Assembly (NCBI GenBank): GCA_028824015.1
Contig: JAPPFC010000046.1
Span: 33,559-97,558 of the forward strand
Direction of reading: 5' to 3'
Source: a bacterium
GTDB taxonomy: Bacteria; Actinomycetota; Acidimicrobiia; Spongiisociales; ZC4RG35
DNA length: 64,000 bases
Of this stretch, positions 1-8,489 are shown in pieces. Numbering within the stretch: the stretch's first letter is position 1; every line of letters starts with the position of its first letter. Both the position numbers and the translations under genes were made by a program. The notes beneath the pieces are model-generated. The model did no database searches. It saw only the letters and a program-made list of their open reading frames with translations, and was not told where the DNA came from.

Positions 1-155
1 CGCTGCCCGACGGGCCTGTTTCAAGTCCGTGTTCCACAGACTTACATGCCTGAAACGTCGGAACAGTAACGGCGAAACAAATTCTACTACGTTGGACGGC
101 TTTCCGCCCGGAGAGAGTCGATGGCGTTGAAGATCCTGGGAACCGTATGGCGCTT

Positions 156-175
156 AGAAAACGCCGTCAGCGGCG
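156..175 (-). terminator. Intrinsic terminator after the D-threonine aldolase-like gene
   Basis: On the minus strand the last codons and stop of the 167-1270 gene form a hairpin (CGCCG, loop CTGA, CGGCG) followed directly by TTTTCT. The stem overlaps the stop codon, so transcription of the minus-strand cluster would end here. Positions 1-155 beyond it show no gene I can support. Confidence 0.65.
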
Positions 176-1270
176 GGCTCTGATCTTCCACTCCTCCAGG
201 TCGCCTTCCTCTCCGACCACCAGCGCCCGGTTCCACATGTTCACGGTGGCGCAGGCGTGATTGGGCAGGATGCGCACAATGTCACCCACCCGGAGCGTCC
301 TGACTGCCGGTCCTTTCAGGAAGCCGTGCTCCTCGTTGGCCTTGAAGAAGTCGAGGTCGGCGTAGCGGCCGTCCTGGGTGAGGACCCTTCCGAACCCGAC
401 TCCCGAAGTGGGACCGTCTGAGCTCATCGATTTGCTCCCGGCGTCGATTATCGCCTCCCCGGGCCGGGGAGTGCTAACCACCCTGGCGGCCACGGTGAGC
501 GCGCAGCCGGACAGGTTGGTGCTCCCCAGAGTCACCTGGTTGGCGTCGTTGAAGACATATGTTCCAGGTCGGGCCTCGGTTATTCCCGACACCGTGGGTG
601 TGGAGGTGGAACCGGGCGTGGACCCGACCGACACCACCGTCACCTGAAAACCTGCTTCGCGAAGCGCCTGCGCGATTCCGACCATGGTCCTTCCCACGGC
701 TCTTCCCTCTGCCTCGAGGTTTGACCGGTCATTGCCGAATCCGCTCAGGTGTCCGGCGTGGGTGATTATCCCTTCGAACTCCAGGCCGGCCAGGCCCGCC
801 ATCCGCCCTGCTAACTCAAATACCTGATCGGGCGTGACTCCTGCCCGTCCCAGTCCGGTGTCCACTTCAATCAGGTAGGGAACCACAACCCCAGCAACTA
901 CGCTGGCTTCGGACAGGGGGGCGGCTGCCTCCAAGGAGTCGAGCGCCACCCGCACCCGGCCCCTCCGGTTGGCTGCCACCGCGAAATCCACCTTGGAGGG
1001 CCCCACCGGTTGGTGAGCCCAGGTGAGGTCGGTGTAGCCGTGGTCGAGGAGGCAGTCCACCTCGGCGGGGGTGGCGCAGGTGAACCCCACACAGCCGGCC
1101 TGGTACTGGAGGCTGGCGGCCTCCACCATTTTTGAGGTCTTCCAATGGGGACGAAGGGCCACTCCCAGATCGCGCATCCGCTGCGCCATCTCCACGATGT
1201 TGTATTCCATCACGGCCCGGTCCACCAAGAGGGCGGGGGTCGGCAGGTCAGTTGAAGAGGCGAGGTTCAC
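167..1270 (-). CDS. D-threonine aldolase / D-serine dehydratase-like PLP enzyme
   Basis: A 367-residue enzyme of the alanine racemase fold, type III PLP family (DSD1, D-threonine aldolase). The N-terminal TPALLVD strand and the RPHWKT motif with the PLP lysine (about K44) are present. So is the C-terminal HACATVNMW segment, whose His and Cys are the divalent-metal ligands of this family. It should cleave or dehydrate a beta-hydroxy-D-amino acid in the cytoplasm; the exact substrate cannot be read. The GTG start lies three bases after the stop of the acyl-CoA synthetase, so the two are co-transcribed. Length is normal. I see no Shine-Dalgarno sequence, so translation is probably coupled. Confidence 0.85.
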   Translation of the reverse strand: MNLASSTDLPTPALLVDRAVMEYNIVEMAQRMRDLGVALRPHWKTSKMVEAASLQYQAGCVGFTCATPAEVDCLLDHGYTDLTWAHQPVGPSKVDFAVAANRRGRVRVALDSLEAAAPLSEASVVAGVVVPYLIEVDTGLGRAGVTPDQVFELAGRMAGLAGLEFEGIITHAGHLSGFGNDRSNLEAEGRAVGRTMVGIAQALREAGFQVTVVSVGSTPGSTSTPTVSGITEARPGTYVFNDANQVTLGSTNLSGCALTVAARVVSTPRPGEAIIDAGSKSMSSDGPTSGVGFGRVLTQDGRYADLDFFKANEEHGFLKGPAVRTLRVGDIVRILPNHACATVNMWNRALVVGEEGDLEEWKIRARR

Positions 1271-1273
1271 CAG

Positions 1274-2791
1274 TCAACCCGTGTGTCTCGTGTGCGTCTC
1301 CACCAGGAGATGCTTCAGGATCTTACCGGTGGCGCTGCGGGGCAGGCGATCTGCGAGGATTAGTCGCTTGGGTTTCATGTGGGTGGCAAGGCGGGCGCCG
1401 ACCCATTCGGCCAGATCCTCCAAAGTCGGAGCCTGTCCCTCGCGGGGCACCACCACTGCGGTCACTGCCTCTCCCCATTGGCGGTCGGGGAGGCCGATGA
1501 CGGCAATCTGCTCTACCTGGGGATGATGGGAGAGGACATTCTCGATCTGGGGAGGGTAGATGTTCACGCCACCGCTGATGATCAGTTCCTTCAGGCGACC
1601 CGACAGGTAGAGATGCCCCTGGCGGTCCCGGTATCCGAGGTCGCCGGTGTGGAGCCAGCCGTTCCGTATCGCCTGGGCGGTGGCCTGTTTCTGTCTCCAA
1701 TACCCGGACATCAGCTTTGGGGTACGGACCAGCAGTTCCCCCACCTGGTCGGGCTCGGCGTCTCTTCCTTCCCTGGTTGTGATCCTTATGTCAACCCCGA
1801 CGATGGGACGACCGATGGAGAGCCCGCTCGAAGTGATCCCGGCCCTGCGTTCATGGTCCTCGGGCCCCAGCGCCGCGCAAACCGCGGTGGCCTCGGTGAG
1901 CCCGTACCCGTGATAGAAGGCGCAGGGAAGGGAATCCATCATTCTGTCGACCAGATTGGACCGGGTGGAAGCCGCGCCGTAGAGAAGCAGGCGCATGGAA
2001 CGGAACAGGTCTGGGTCGAAGCCGGGAGAATCGAGGATTCTCTGAAGCTGGGTGGCGACCATGATGGTGGTGGTGACTCCGGTTTGGGAGATCGTACGCA
2101 TTGCTTCTTCGGGATTGAACGAGGGGAGCACGACATGGCCCTGTCCGTCCACCAGCATGGTGATGACCCGCAGCCCGGCGGAGGCATGGTACAGGGGCGT
2201 GGCCGAGAGGTACACGTCAGCGGGAACCAGTTCTTGCGAGACTGCCGACACGAAAGCGTTGAAGGTCAAGGCCCGCTGGGATAGACAAACCCCCTTGGGA
2301 TCTCCGGTGGTGCCGCTGGTGTAGATGATCAGCGCCGTATCCTCGGGCCGGGCCTCCGGAGAAACCGGATCGGACGTGGAGAGCAAGCGCCGGTATTCGG
2401 CGCCATCGTGCTCGAGCAGGGTCATTTCGGCGTTCCCGGCCCGCGCAACCATCTCTCCGTATTTCTGCCCGACGATCGCAGCCCGGGGATCTGCGTCGGA
2501 CAGTTGCCTACCAATCTCGGCCGGAGCCAGTTGGGTGGACAGGGGAACTGCGGCGGCGCCCAGCCGGGCGGCGCCCAGGTAGGCGTCGAAGAACGCCAGG
2601 CCTGCAGGAGCCATGACGGCCACGCGATCGCCTCTTTCCACACCCGTGCGGGCCAGCAGGGCGGCCACTCTCTCCACTCGCTGGGACAACTCGGCGTAAG
2701 TGAGGGAAGGGCCTCCCATGATTTGCACCGCCCGCCGTTCGGGATAGAGCCGGGCGGACCGGTTCAAGAGGTCGGTGACCAGGGCGGACAT
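1274..2791 (-). CDS. Acyl-CoA synthetase (AMP-forming, ANL superfamily)
   Basis: A 505-residue acid:CoA ligase that adenylates a carboxylic acid with ATP and forms its CoA thioester. The P-loop YTSGTTGDPKG sits near residue 155. The A5 motif YHGYGLTE and the hinge/A8 region (LHTGDLGYRDRQGHLY, then GRLKELIISGGVNIYPPQIE) are present, as is a C-terminal catalytic lysine context (PRSATGKILK). It is full length. It resembles short/medium-chain or aryl acid ligases more than firmly long-chain ones, and the substrate is unknown. Downstream is the D-threonine aldolase-like gene, 3 bp away; upstream, 93 bp away, is the first of four EamA-like transporters. Import of an acid followed by CoA activation is a plausible but unproven reading. 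Confidence 0.85.
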   Translation of the reverse strand: MSALVTDLLNRSARLYPERRAVQIMGGPSLTYAELSQRVERVAALLARTGVERGDRVAVMAPAGLAFFDAYLGAARLGAAAVPLSTQLAPAEIGRQLSDADPRAAIVGQKYGEMVARAGNAEMTLLEHDGAEYRRLLSTSDPVSPEARPEDTALIIYTSGTTGDPKGVCLSQRALTFNAFVSAVSQELVPADVYLSATPLYHASAGLRVITMLVDGQGHVVLPSFNPEEAMRTISQTGVTTTIMVATQLQRILDSPGFDPDLFRSMRLLLYGAASTRSNLVDRMMDSLPCAFYHGYGLTEATAVCAALGPEDHERRAGITSSGLSIGRPIVGVDIRITTREGRDAEPDQVGELLVRTPKLMSGYWRQKQATAQAIRNGWLHTGDLGYRDRQGHLYLSGRLKELIISGGVNIYPPQIENVLSHHPQVEQIAVIGLPDRQWGEAVTAVVVPREGQAPTLEDLAEWVGARLATHMKPKRLILADRLPRSATGKILKHLLVETHTRHTG

Positions 2792-2884
2792 CGCCTCAGA
2801 ACGATACAGCCGAGACCTGACCGGACTCCGGCCCGAAAGGCTCAGCCATGGTGGGATTGGTGGTTTCGGTGCGCACGGGGCGGG

Positions 2885-3904
2885 TCACTCGGATCCGGTC
2901 TGGGACCCCAAGTTGGAGAGGAGGACGATACCGGTGCCGATCAGCAGCGCCAGGGGGTTGGCGATGGAGACTTCGGCGAAGAGCCAGATCCAGAGCATCT
3001 GGAGCACCGGGGTGAAGAAGATGATCCGCTGGACGCTCAGGCTGGAGGTCACGTACATGGAGTACCGGTAACTGAGCGCTCCGCCGGCATTGAATATCCC
3101 TATGAGGGTCAGGAAGCCCACGGTGGTCCAGGACAGCTCGAATGTCTTCTCGGTTGGGGGGAAGAACAGTGCGCTTCCCAGGAGGGTAAGGGGAAGGCCG
3201 ATTACCCGCGCCGCGACGGCCGAATAGGTGGAGTTCCAGGCCAGGTCGTTCGGGTCGTCGCCCGGCCAGGTCATCAAGCGGCCAACGGAAACGGTTCCCC
3301 ACAGGCTCCAGACGCCGGTGGCGGTGCCGACCACCGCCACGACTATGCCCTGCCAGTTGAGGGCGCCGACCTCGGCGGTTTCCGACCAGATGACCAGTGC
3401 GGCGCCCAAGAAGGAGATGGCCATCAATGTCCAGTGCTTCCCGCCGATGACATGGGGGGATGCCCGGTCTCCGGAGGAGATCTTCTTGCCCAGCCTGGCC
3501 GCTGCCCAGACCATGCCGATGAAGGCCAGCTGGAAGATGATGGTCACCACCAGGGGGTCGATCAGGGTGGCCGCCCAGACCCAGAATGCCAGGTCGAGGG
3601 CGAAGCCGATCGTCATCCAGAAAGCCGGAGTCCGCACCACTTCCAGAGGTGTCCGGATGCGAACCGGCTCTCCGTCCTTGCCCCAATACAGCAGCAGCCC
3701 GGCGGCCTTTCCTTTCCAGTCCCTGTTCTTTGAGGGGAGAACGAAGAGCAACGCGGCCAGACCTGCTCCCTGGAAGACGAACGACCAGGAACGCCACACG
3801 AAGGGATCGTCGCTGGTGTGGGTGAAGAGGTAGAGCACCGGTCCCACGGAGAGGCCGAAAGCCGCACTCCCGGCCCAGAGGGTCCCCTTGGTGGTTGGGT
3901 TCAC
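2885..3904 (-). CDS. EamA/DMT-like membrane transporter, paralogue 1 of 4
   Basis: A 339-residue polytopic inner-membrane protein with about ten hydrophobic segments. Two stretches look like the conserved ends of the two EamA repeats: AATLIDPLVVTIIFQLAF followed by a small-residue helix with GAALVIWSE, and the C-terminal FFTPVLQMLWIWLFAEV followed by GTGIVLLSNLG. I set the start at the GTG encoding VNPTTKG: all four paralogues share a GTG here after a conserved upstream block, and three of the four then have exactly 339 residues. The open frame extends 21 codons further upstream to an ATG. The substrate is unknown; DMT proteins export or import small metabolites. Confidence 0.75.
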   Translation of the reverse strand: MNPTTKGTLWAGSAAFGLSVGPVLYLFTHTSDDPFVWRSWSFVFQGAGLAALLFVLPSKNRDWKGKAAGLLLYWGKDGEPVRIRTPLEVVRTPAFWMTIGFALDLAFWVWAATLIDPLVVTIIFQLAFIGMVWAAARLGKKISSGDRASPHVIGGKHWTLMAISFLGAALVIWSETAEVGALNWQGIVVAVVGTATGVWSLWGTVSVGRLMTWPGDDPNDLAWNSTYSAVAARVIGLPLTLLGSALFFPPTEKTFELSWTTVGFLTLIGIFNAGGALSYRYSMYVTSSLSVQRIIFFTPVLQMLWIWLFAEVSIANPLALLIGTGIVLLSNLGSQTGSE

Positions 3905-4051
3905 GGGTCGAGCGGTCCTGTTCTCTGATCTGGCTGGAGGGGCGGGCGACGTAGTCCGGTTGGGCAACCGCCCCCGGGCCTTCGGTGCTTCCGAGGTTAG
4001 CCTTCCCGCCCCCTGCCCCGGCGGGAGGGTCAGGTCAACCCTGCGTCAGAT

Positions 4052-5080
4052 TCAGAGTGGATCCTTGGTCTGGGTCTGGGATCCCAGGTTGGAGAGGAGC
4101 ACGATCCCTGTGCCGAGCAGCAGCGCTTGGGGGTTGGCGATGGAGACATCGGCGAAAGCCCAGATCCAGAGCATCTGGAAGGCTGGGTTGAAGAACATGA
4201 TCCGCTGCACGCTCAAACTGGACGTCACATACAGCGAGTACCGGTAACCCAACCCCCCGGCCGCATTGGAGACTCCCAGGAGGCTGAGGAGTCCCAACAT
4301 CGCCCAGTTGATCTCGAAGCTGTTCTCGGTCGGGGGGAAGAACACAGCGCTTCCCAGGAGGGCCAGGGGGAGGGCGAGAATCCGACCGGCCGCCGCCGCA
4401 AAGGTGGCGTTCCACACCAGGTCGTGGGAGTTGCCGCCCGGCCATCCCATCAGATGTCCGGTCGAGATGGATCCCCAAAAGGTCCCGACTGCGGTGGCGG
4501 CGCCTGCGAGAGAAAGGACGACGCCGAACCAGTTGAGGGAGCCGACCTCCCCGGTCTCCGACCAGATAACCAGTGCGGCCCCGAAGAATGAGAGGACCAT
4601 CAGAGCCCAGTACTTCCCGCTTATGACATGGGGCGAGTTGCGCCGACCAGCCGACATTTTCTTCCCCAGCCTGGCTGCCATCCACACCATCCCGATCACG
4701 AACAACTGGAAGATCGTGTTCACCACCAGGGGGTCGATCAGGGTTGCCGCCCAAACCCAGACGGCCAGGTCCAGGGGGAAGCAGATGACCATCCAGAACG
4801 CCGGGGTTCGAAGCACTTCCAGGGGCTTTCGGACCCGGACCGGTTCGCCGTCGTCGCCCCAGTAGAACAGGAGCCTTTTGGCCTTCTTCCTCCAGTCCTT
4901 GTCGGAAGCGGGAACCAGGAGGATCACCGGGGCCAACAGAACCGTCTGGAAGACGAACGACCAGGAACGCCACACGAAGGGATCGTCGCTCACATGTGTG
5001 AAGAGGTACAACAGAGGCAACCAAGAGCCGAAGACCACCGAACTGACGGCCCATAACGTCCCCTGGGTGGTTGCCTTCAC
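4052..5080 (-). CDS. EamA/DMT-like membrane transporter, paralogue 2 of 4
   Basis: A 342-residue integral membrane protein closely similar to its three neighbours along its whole length. Shared blocks include SDDPFVWRSWSFVFQ after the first helix, YWGDDGEPVRVRKPLEVLRTP in the cytoplasmic loop near residue 80, AATLIDPLVVNTIFQLF and the C-terminal LLGTGIVLLSNLG. The GTG start (VKATTQGTLWA) aligns with the starts chosen for the others. It lies 34 bp after paralogue 3 and 147 bp before paralogue 1. Function is inferred only from the EamA-like architecture. Confidence 0.75.
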   Translation of the reverse strand: MKATTQGTLWAVSSVVFGSWLPLLYLFTHVSDDPFVWRSWSFVFQTVLLAPVILLVPASDKDWRKKAKRLLFYWGDDGEPVRVRKPLEVLRTPAFWMVICFPLDLAVWVWAATLIDPLVVNTIFQLFVIGMVWMAARLGKKMSAGRRNSPHVISGKYWALMVLSFFGAALVIWSETGEVGSLNWFGVVLSLAGAATAVGTFWGSISTGHLMGWPGGNSHDLVWNATFAAAAGRILALPLALLGSAVFFPPTENSFEINWAMLGLLSLLGVSNAAGGLGYRYSLYVTSSLSVQRIMFFNPAFQMLWIWAFADVSIANPQALLLGTGIVLLSNLGSQTQTKDPL

Positions 5081-5114
5081 CGGTCGGAGGGTCCTGTCAG
5101 GTTCAAGGGGGAGG

Positions 5115-6134
5115 TCACAGTGTCTTGGCCTGCGTTCCCAGGTTGGAGAGGAGCACGAGCCCGGCTCCGATGAGGAGGGCGGAGGGATTGGCGATGGAGA
5201 CTTCGGCGAAGAGCCAGATCCAGAGCATCTGGAGGATCGGAGAGAAGAACATGATCCGCTGGACGCTCAAGCTGGTGGTCACATAGAAGGAAAATCTGTG
5301 GCTGGACGCTCCGACCGCGTTGAAGGCTCCTGTCAGAGCCAGGAGCCCCAGGGTGGACCAGAAGAGGTCGAAACTGTTTTCGGTGGGTGGGAAGAACAGG
5401 ACGCTTCCGCCCAGGGTCAGGGGGAGAGCCAGAAAACGCCCGACCACCCCTGAGAAGGAGGAGTGCCACACCAGGTCGTTGGGGTCGGTGCTCGGCCATG
5501 CCATGAGGCGGCCGAGGGAGATGGTTCCCCAGAAACTGCCGACCGCGGTTGCGGTTGCGGCGAAAGCCACGACAATGCCCAGCCAGTTGAGGGTTCCGAC
5601 CTGGCCGGTCTCCGACCATATGACCAGGGCGGCGCCCAGGAAGGAAAGGCCCATCAGCGTCCAGTACTTCCCGCTCATGACATGAGGGGAGGCCTGGCGC
5701 CCGGATGACATCTTCCTGCCGAGCCGGGCCGCCATCCACACCAGGCCGATCAGGAACAGCTGGAAGATGATGGTCACCACCAGCGGGTCGATGAGAGTCG
5801 CCGCCCAAACCCAGAATGTCAGGTCGAGAGCGAAGGAGACCACCATCCAGAACGCCGGGGTGCGCAGTATTTCTATCGGATTCCGTACGCGTACCGGTTC
5901 ACCGTCCGCTCCCCAGTAATAGAGCAGTCGGCGGAGTTTCTTCCTCCAGTTCCTCTTCGAAGCGGGAACCAGCATGAGCACGGGGATCAACCCCGCCGCC
6001 TGGAAGGCGAACAGCCAGGAGCGCCACACAAAGGGGTCGTCGCTGACATGGGTGAAGATGTAGAAGAGAGGCAGCCAGGAACTGGTGGCCGCCGCCCCCA
6101 CTGCCCACATTGTCCCCTTGGTGATCGGGTTCAC
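5115..6134 (-). CDS. EamA/DMT-like membrane transporter, paralogue 3 of 4
   Basis: A 339-residue polytopic membrane protein of the same array. Conserved blocks are SDDPFVWRSWLFAFQ, the hydrophilic loop GEPVRVRNPIEILRTPAFWM, the repeat-end helix AATLIDPLVVTIIFQLFLIG, and a C-terminal pair of helices ending LLSNLG. The start is the GTG of VNPITKGTMWA, matching the position in the other copies; a longer frame adds 53 codons with no family-like sequence. The 190 bp between this gene and paralogue 4 holds no gene I can support and may carry a promoter. Confidence 0.75.
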   Translation of the reverse strand: MNPITKGTMWAVGAAATSSWLPLFYIFTHVSDDPFVWRSWLFAFQAAGLIPVLMLVPASKRNWRKKLRRLLYYWGADGEPVRVRNPIEILRTPAFWMVVSFALDLTFWVWAATLIDPLVVTIIFQLFLIGLVWMAARLGRKMSSGRQASPHVMSGKYWTLMGLSFLGAALVIWSETGQVGTLNWLGIVVAFAATATAVGSFWGTISLGRLMAWPSTDPNDLVWHSSFSGVVGRFLALPLTLGGSVLFFPPTENSFDLFWSTLGLLALTGAFNAVGASSHRFSFYVTTSLSVQRIMFFSPILQMLWIWLFAEVSIANPSALLIGAGLVLLSNLGTQAKTL

Positions 6135-6324
6135 CGGTCGAACGGTCCTCTTCTCTGCTCTGGCCTGCTTGGGGTTGGTGACTGGATGACCCCGGTGGGC
6201 AGTCGCCGGCGAGGCTTCGTCCTTCATGAAGGTTAGCTCTCGGGTACCGCCCGGTAGGGGAACGGGACAGCGGGTTACGGACCCTTTCGCCATCAGGGCG
6301 GAGGGATGATGACGCAGACGGGAT

Positions 6325-7344
6325 TCAAGCGGACTTGGTCTGGTGACCCAGGTTGGAGAGGAGCACGATGGCGGTGCCGATCAGGAGGACCTGGGGCTTG
6401 GCGATGGAGACGTCGGCAAAAATCCAGAGCCACAACATCTGAAGGGGCGGGGAGAAGAACATGATCCGCTGGACGCTCAACCTGGAGGTCACATACAGCG
6501 AGTAGCGGTGGCTGACCGCCCCGGCCATGTTGAACACTCCTATCAGGCTCAGAAAACCGAGGGTGGTCCAGGTGAGGTCGAAGCGGTCGTCGGTGGAGGG
6601 AAAGAAGAGGACGCTTCCCAGAAGCGTCAGGGGGAGGGCGAAGAACCGTCCCACCACGGCCGAGAGAGAAGCGGCCCAAACCAGGTTGTTCGGGTCGTCG
6701 TCGGGCCATGTCATGAGACGCCCGGTGGAGACGGTCCCCCAGAAACTTCCGATTCCGAAAGCGGTGGCGGCGAGGGCCAAGGCTATGCCCAGCCAATTCA
6801 GGGTCCTGACCGTGCCGGTCTCCGACCAGATGACCAGGGCGGCGCCCAGGAAGGAAGACGCCATGAGGGCCCAGTGCCTTCCACCTATGACGTGCGGCGC
6901 GGTTCGGTTTCCGGCGGAGATCTTCCTGCCCAGCCTGGCTGCCATCCACACCATTCCAAGCGGGAACAACTGAAAGACGAGGGTGGCCACCAGCGGGTCG
7001 ATCAGGGTAGCTGCCCAAACCCAGAAGGTCAGATCAACGGCGAAGCCGATGACCATCCAGAAGGCGGGCGTTTTCAGCACTTCCAGCGGATTTCGGACCC
7101 GGACCGGCTCACCGCTTCCTCCCCAGTAGAACAGGAACCTACGGGTCTTCGCTCTCCAGTCCTTGTCCTTGGCCGGCATCACGACCAGGGCCAGTCCCAA
7201 TACCCCCGACTGGAACATGATCAGCCAGGAGCGCCAAACGAAGGGGTCGTTGCCGGTATGGGTGTACAGAAAGAACAGGGGCAACCAGGAGAGGGAGACA
7301 GCCGCTCCGACGGCCCATAGGGTGCCCTTGGCAGTTGGGCTCAC
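6325..7344 (-). CDS. EamA/DMT-like membrane transporter, paralogue 4 of 4 (first in transcription order)
   Basis: A 339-residue membrane protein, the upstream-most copy of the array. It has the shared NDPFVWRSW, GEPVRVRNPLEVLKTPAFWM, AATLIDPLVATLVFQLFPLG and C-terminal FADVSIAKPQVLLIGTAIVLLSNLG segments. The GTG start (VSPTAKGTLWA) follows an upstream block (GAGAACAGGATCC... CGACCGGTG) that is recognisably repeated before the other copies. About 240 bp separate it from the divergent VOC gene, leaving room for its promoter. The charged loop between helices 2 and 3 is longer than in ordinary DMT proteins. The transported compound is unknown. Confidence 0.75.
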   Translation of the reverse strand: MSPTAKGTLWAVGAAVSLSWLPLFFLYTHTGNDPFVWRSWLIMFQSGVLGLALVVMPAKDKDWRAKTRRFLFYWGGSGEPVRVRNPLEVLKTPAFWMVIGFAVDLTFWVWAATLIDPLVATLVFQLFPLGMVWMAARLGRKISAGNRTAPHVIGGRHWALMASSFLGAALVIWSETGTVRTLNWLGIALALAATAFGIGSFWGTVSTGRLMTWPDDDPNNLVWAASLSAVVGRFFALPLTLLGSVLFFPSTDDRFDLTWTTLGFLSLIGVFNMAGAVSHRYSLYVTSRLSVQRIMFFSPPLQMLWLWIFADVSIAKPQVLLIGTAIVLLSNLGHQTKSA

Positions 7345-7585
7345 CGGTCGAGGGATCCTGTTCTCTCCTCCGGCATGCTCGAAGCTGGCGCTACGTGACC
7401 ACGAAGATCAAGTGCCGGTGAGGATCGGTCCATTGTCGGAGGCTAACTTCCCAGGCCAGTGCAGGGGGGTTAATGGCACTCCCGGCCCGGGAAGGGCCAG
7501 TCACTAGGATGCCGAGTGTGCTGATGGTGGAGGTCCTCACCCCCGCCAAACAGGTGTTCAGCGGTGCCCATTTGGGAGGTAGGTG

Positions 7586-8089
7586 ATGAGTTTCAAATCG
7601 GTTGACCACATCGGGATAACAGTTACGGATCTGGAAGTCTCGGTCCCGTGGTGGAGCTACTTTCTCGAGTCTGATCCCTTCATGCAGGGAACTTGGGTGG
7701 CTGCGGAGATCGACGACTATGTGGGTGACATCGTGGGTTATCCCGATTGCGACATGTCGGGAGCGTTCTGGGCGCTACCCGGCGGCACCGTGCTGGAGAT
7801 GCTTCAGTATCACAACCCACCGCCGGGAAGGGTTGACATGGCGACCTACAACGCCGGGAACACCCACTTATGCCTGGAAACCCACGACATTCACCGCGAC
7901 TACCAACGGATGCGGGGACGAGCCGAATTCCGCTCTCCCGAGCCGGTTCGCTGCGCTTGGGGAAGGTATGAGGGGGCCCTCACCTGTTACCTGCGGGACC
8001 CCGATGGCATCTCCATCGAGTTGATCGAGTTTGGGCAGGTGGGAAGGCCGTTCCAGGTCGAAAGCCCCTTCGCCGACCCTTACGGATAG
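7586..8089 (+). CDS. VOC-family (glyoxalase/epimerase-like) protein
   Basis: A 167-residue metal-dependent vicinal-oxygen-chelate protein. It has the two beta-alpha-beta-beta-beta units: an N-terminal VDHIGITVTDLEVSVPWW and a C-terminal LRDPDGISIELIEF, whose Glu is a typical metal ligand, plus a central HLCLET. The length fits methylmalonyl-CoA epimerase, dioxygenase or lactoylglutathione lyase-like members; the specific reaction cannot be assigned. GGGAGG at 7574-7579 is well spaced for the ATG at 7586 and too close for the GTG at 7583. It is transcribed alone, divergent from the transporter array and convergent with the antitoxin gene. Confidence 0.85.
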   Translation: MSFKSVDHIGITVTDLEVSVPWWSYFLESDPFMQGTWVAAEIDDYVGDIVGYPDCDMSGAFWALPGGTVLEMLQYHNPPPGRVDMATYNAGNTHLCLETHDIHRDYQRMRGRAEFRSPEPVRCAWGRYEGALTCYLRDPDGISIELIEFGQVGRPFQVESPFADPYG

Positions 8090-8114
8090 GGGCGGCCAAG
8101 AGCAGGCGCGTCAA

Positions 8115-8348
8115 CTACTCTCCCCAGGCGTCCAGCACTGCCTCGGGTAGCGGCAGGAGAATCTCGGGGCCAACGTACTCCCCGGCCAGTCGTCCGGCCC
8201 AGCGGGTGGTGGAAGACAGGGGTATGGGTCCCAACAGAGCGTAGGGCTTGCCGGCTTTTGCCAGAATGATCTGTTCTCCGGCATGGGCGCGGTCCATCAA
8301 CCTGGACAAGTGGGTCTTCGCCTGGTTCACGTCCACCATCACGGTCAC
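8115..8348 (-). CDS. Phd/YefM-type antitoxin, no toxin alongside
   Basis: A 77-residue protein with the Phd/YefM N-terminal DNA-binding fold: VNQAKTHLSRLMDRAHAGEQIILAKAGKPYALL is the family pattern, with an Ala-Lys-Ser/Thr helix and a Gly-x-x-I/V-I-x-x-x-G-x-P strand. AGGAGG is spaced 6 bases from the GTG start. The C-terminal tail (GPEILLPLPEAVLDAWGE) would be the toxin-binding segment. A PIN or RelE toxin normally follows within a few bases; here the next gene is the convergent VOC gene, so the antitoxin is an orphan. Confidence 0.8.
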   Translation of the reverse strand: MTVMVDVNQAKTHLSRLMDRAHAGEQIILAKAGKPYALLGPIPLSSTTRWAGRLAGEYVGPEILLPLPEAVLDAWGE

Positions 8349-8489
8349 CTCGGACCTCCTCTCGATCCACCGGAATATAGGCCTAGATCCCGGTGAATTT
8401 AGACCTTGAGAATGTCTTCCGGGCCCCGGAGTCCTTTTCCTTGAGGCGGGGCGATCACCCCGTCGTCGATGACGGGCGATCCGGTCGCC

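Larger units (their letters stand above)
2885..7344. repeat. Tandem array of four paralogous transporter genes
   Basis: Four full-length copies of one membrane-protein gene lie head to tail on the minus strand. Similarity runs over the entire coding sequence. It also includes the 20-25 bases upstream of each GTG start (the GACCGGTGA block), so the duplication unit included the translation start region. All four frames are intact. Confidence 0.85.
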
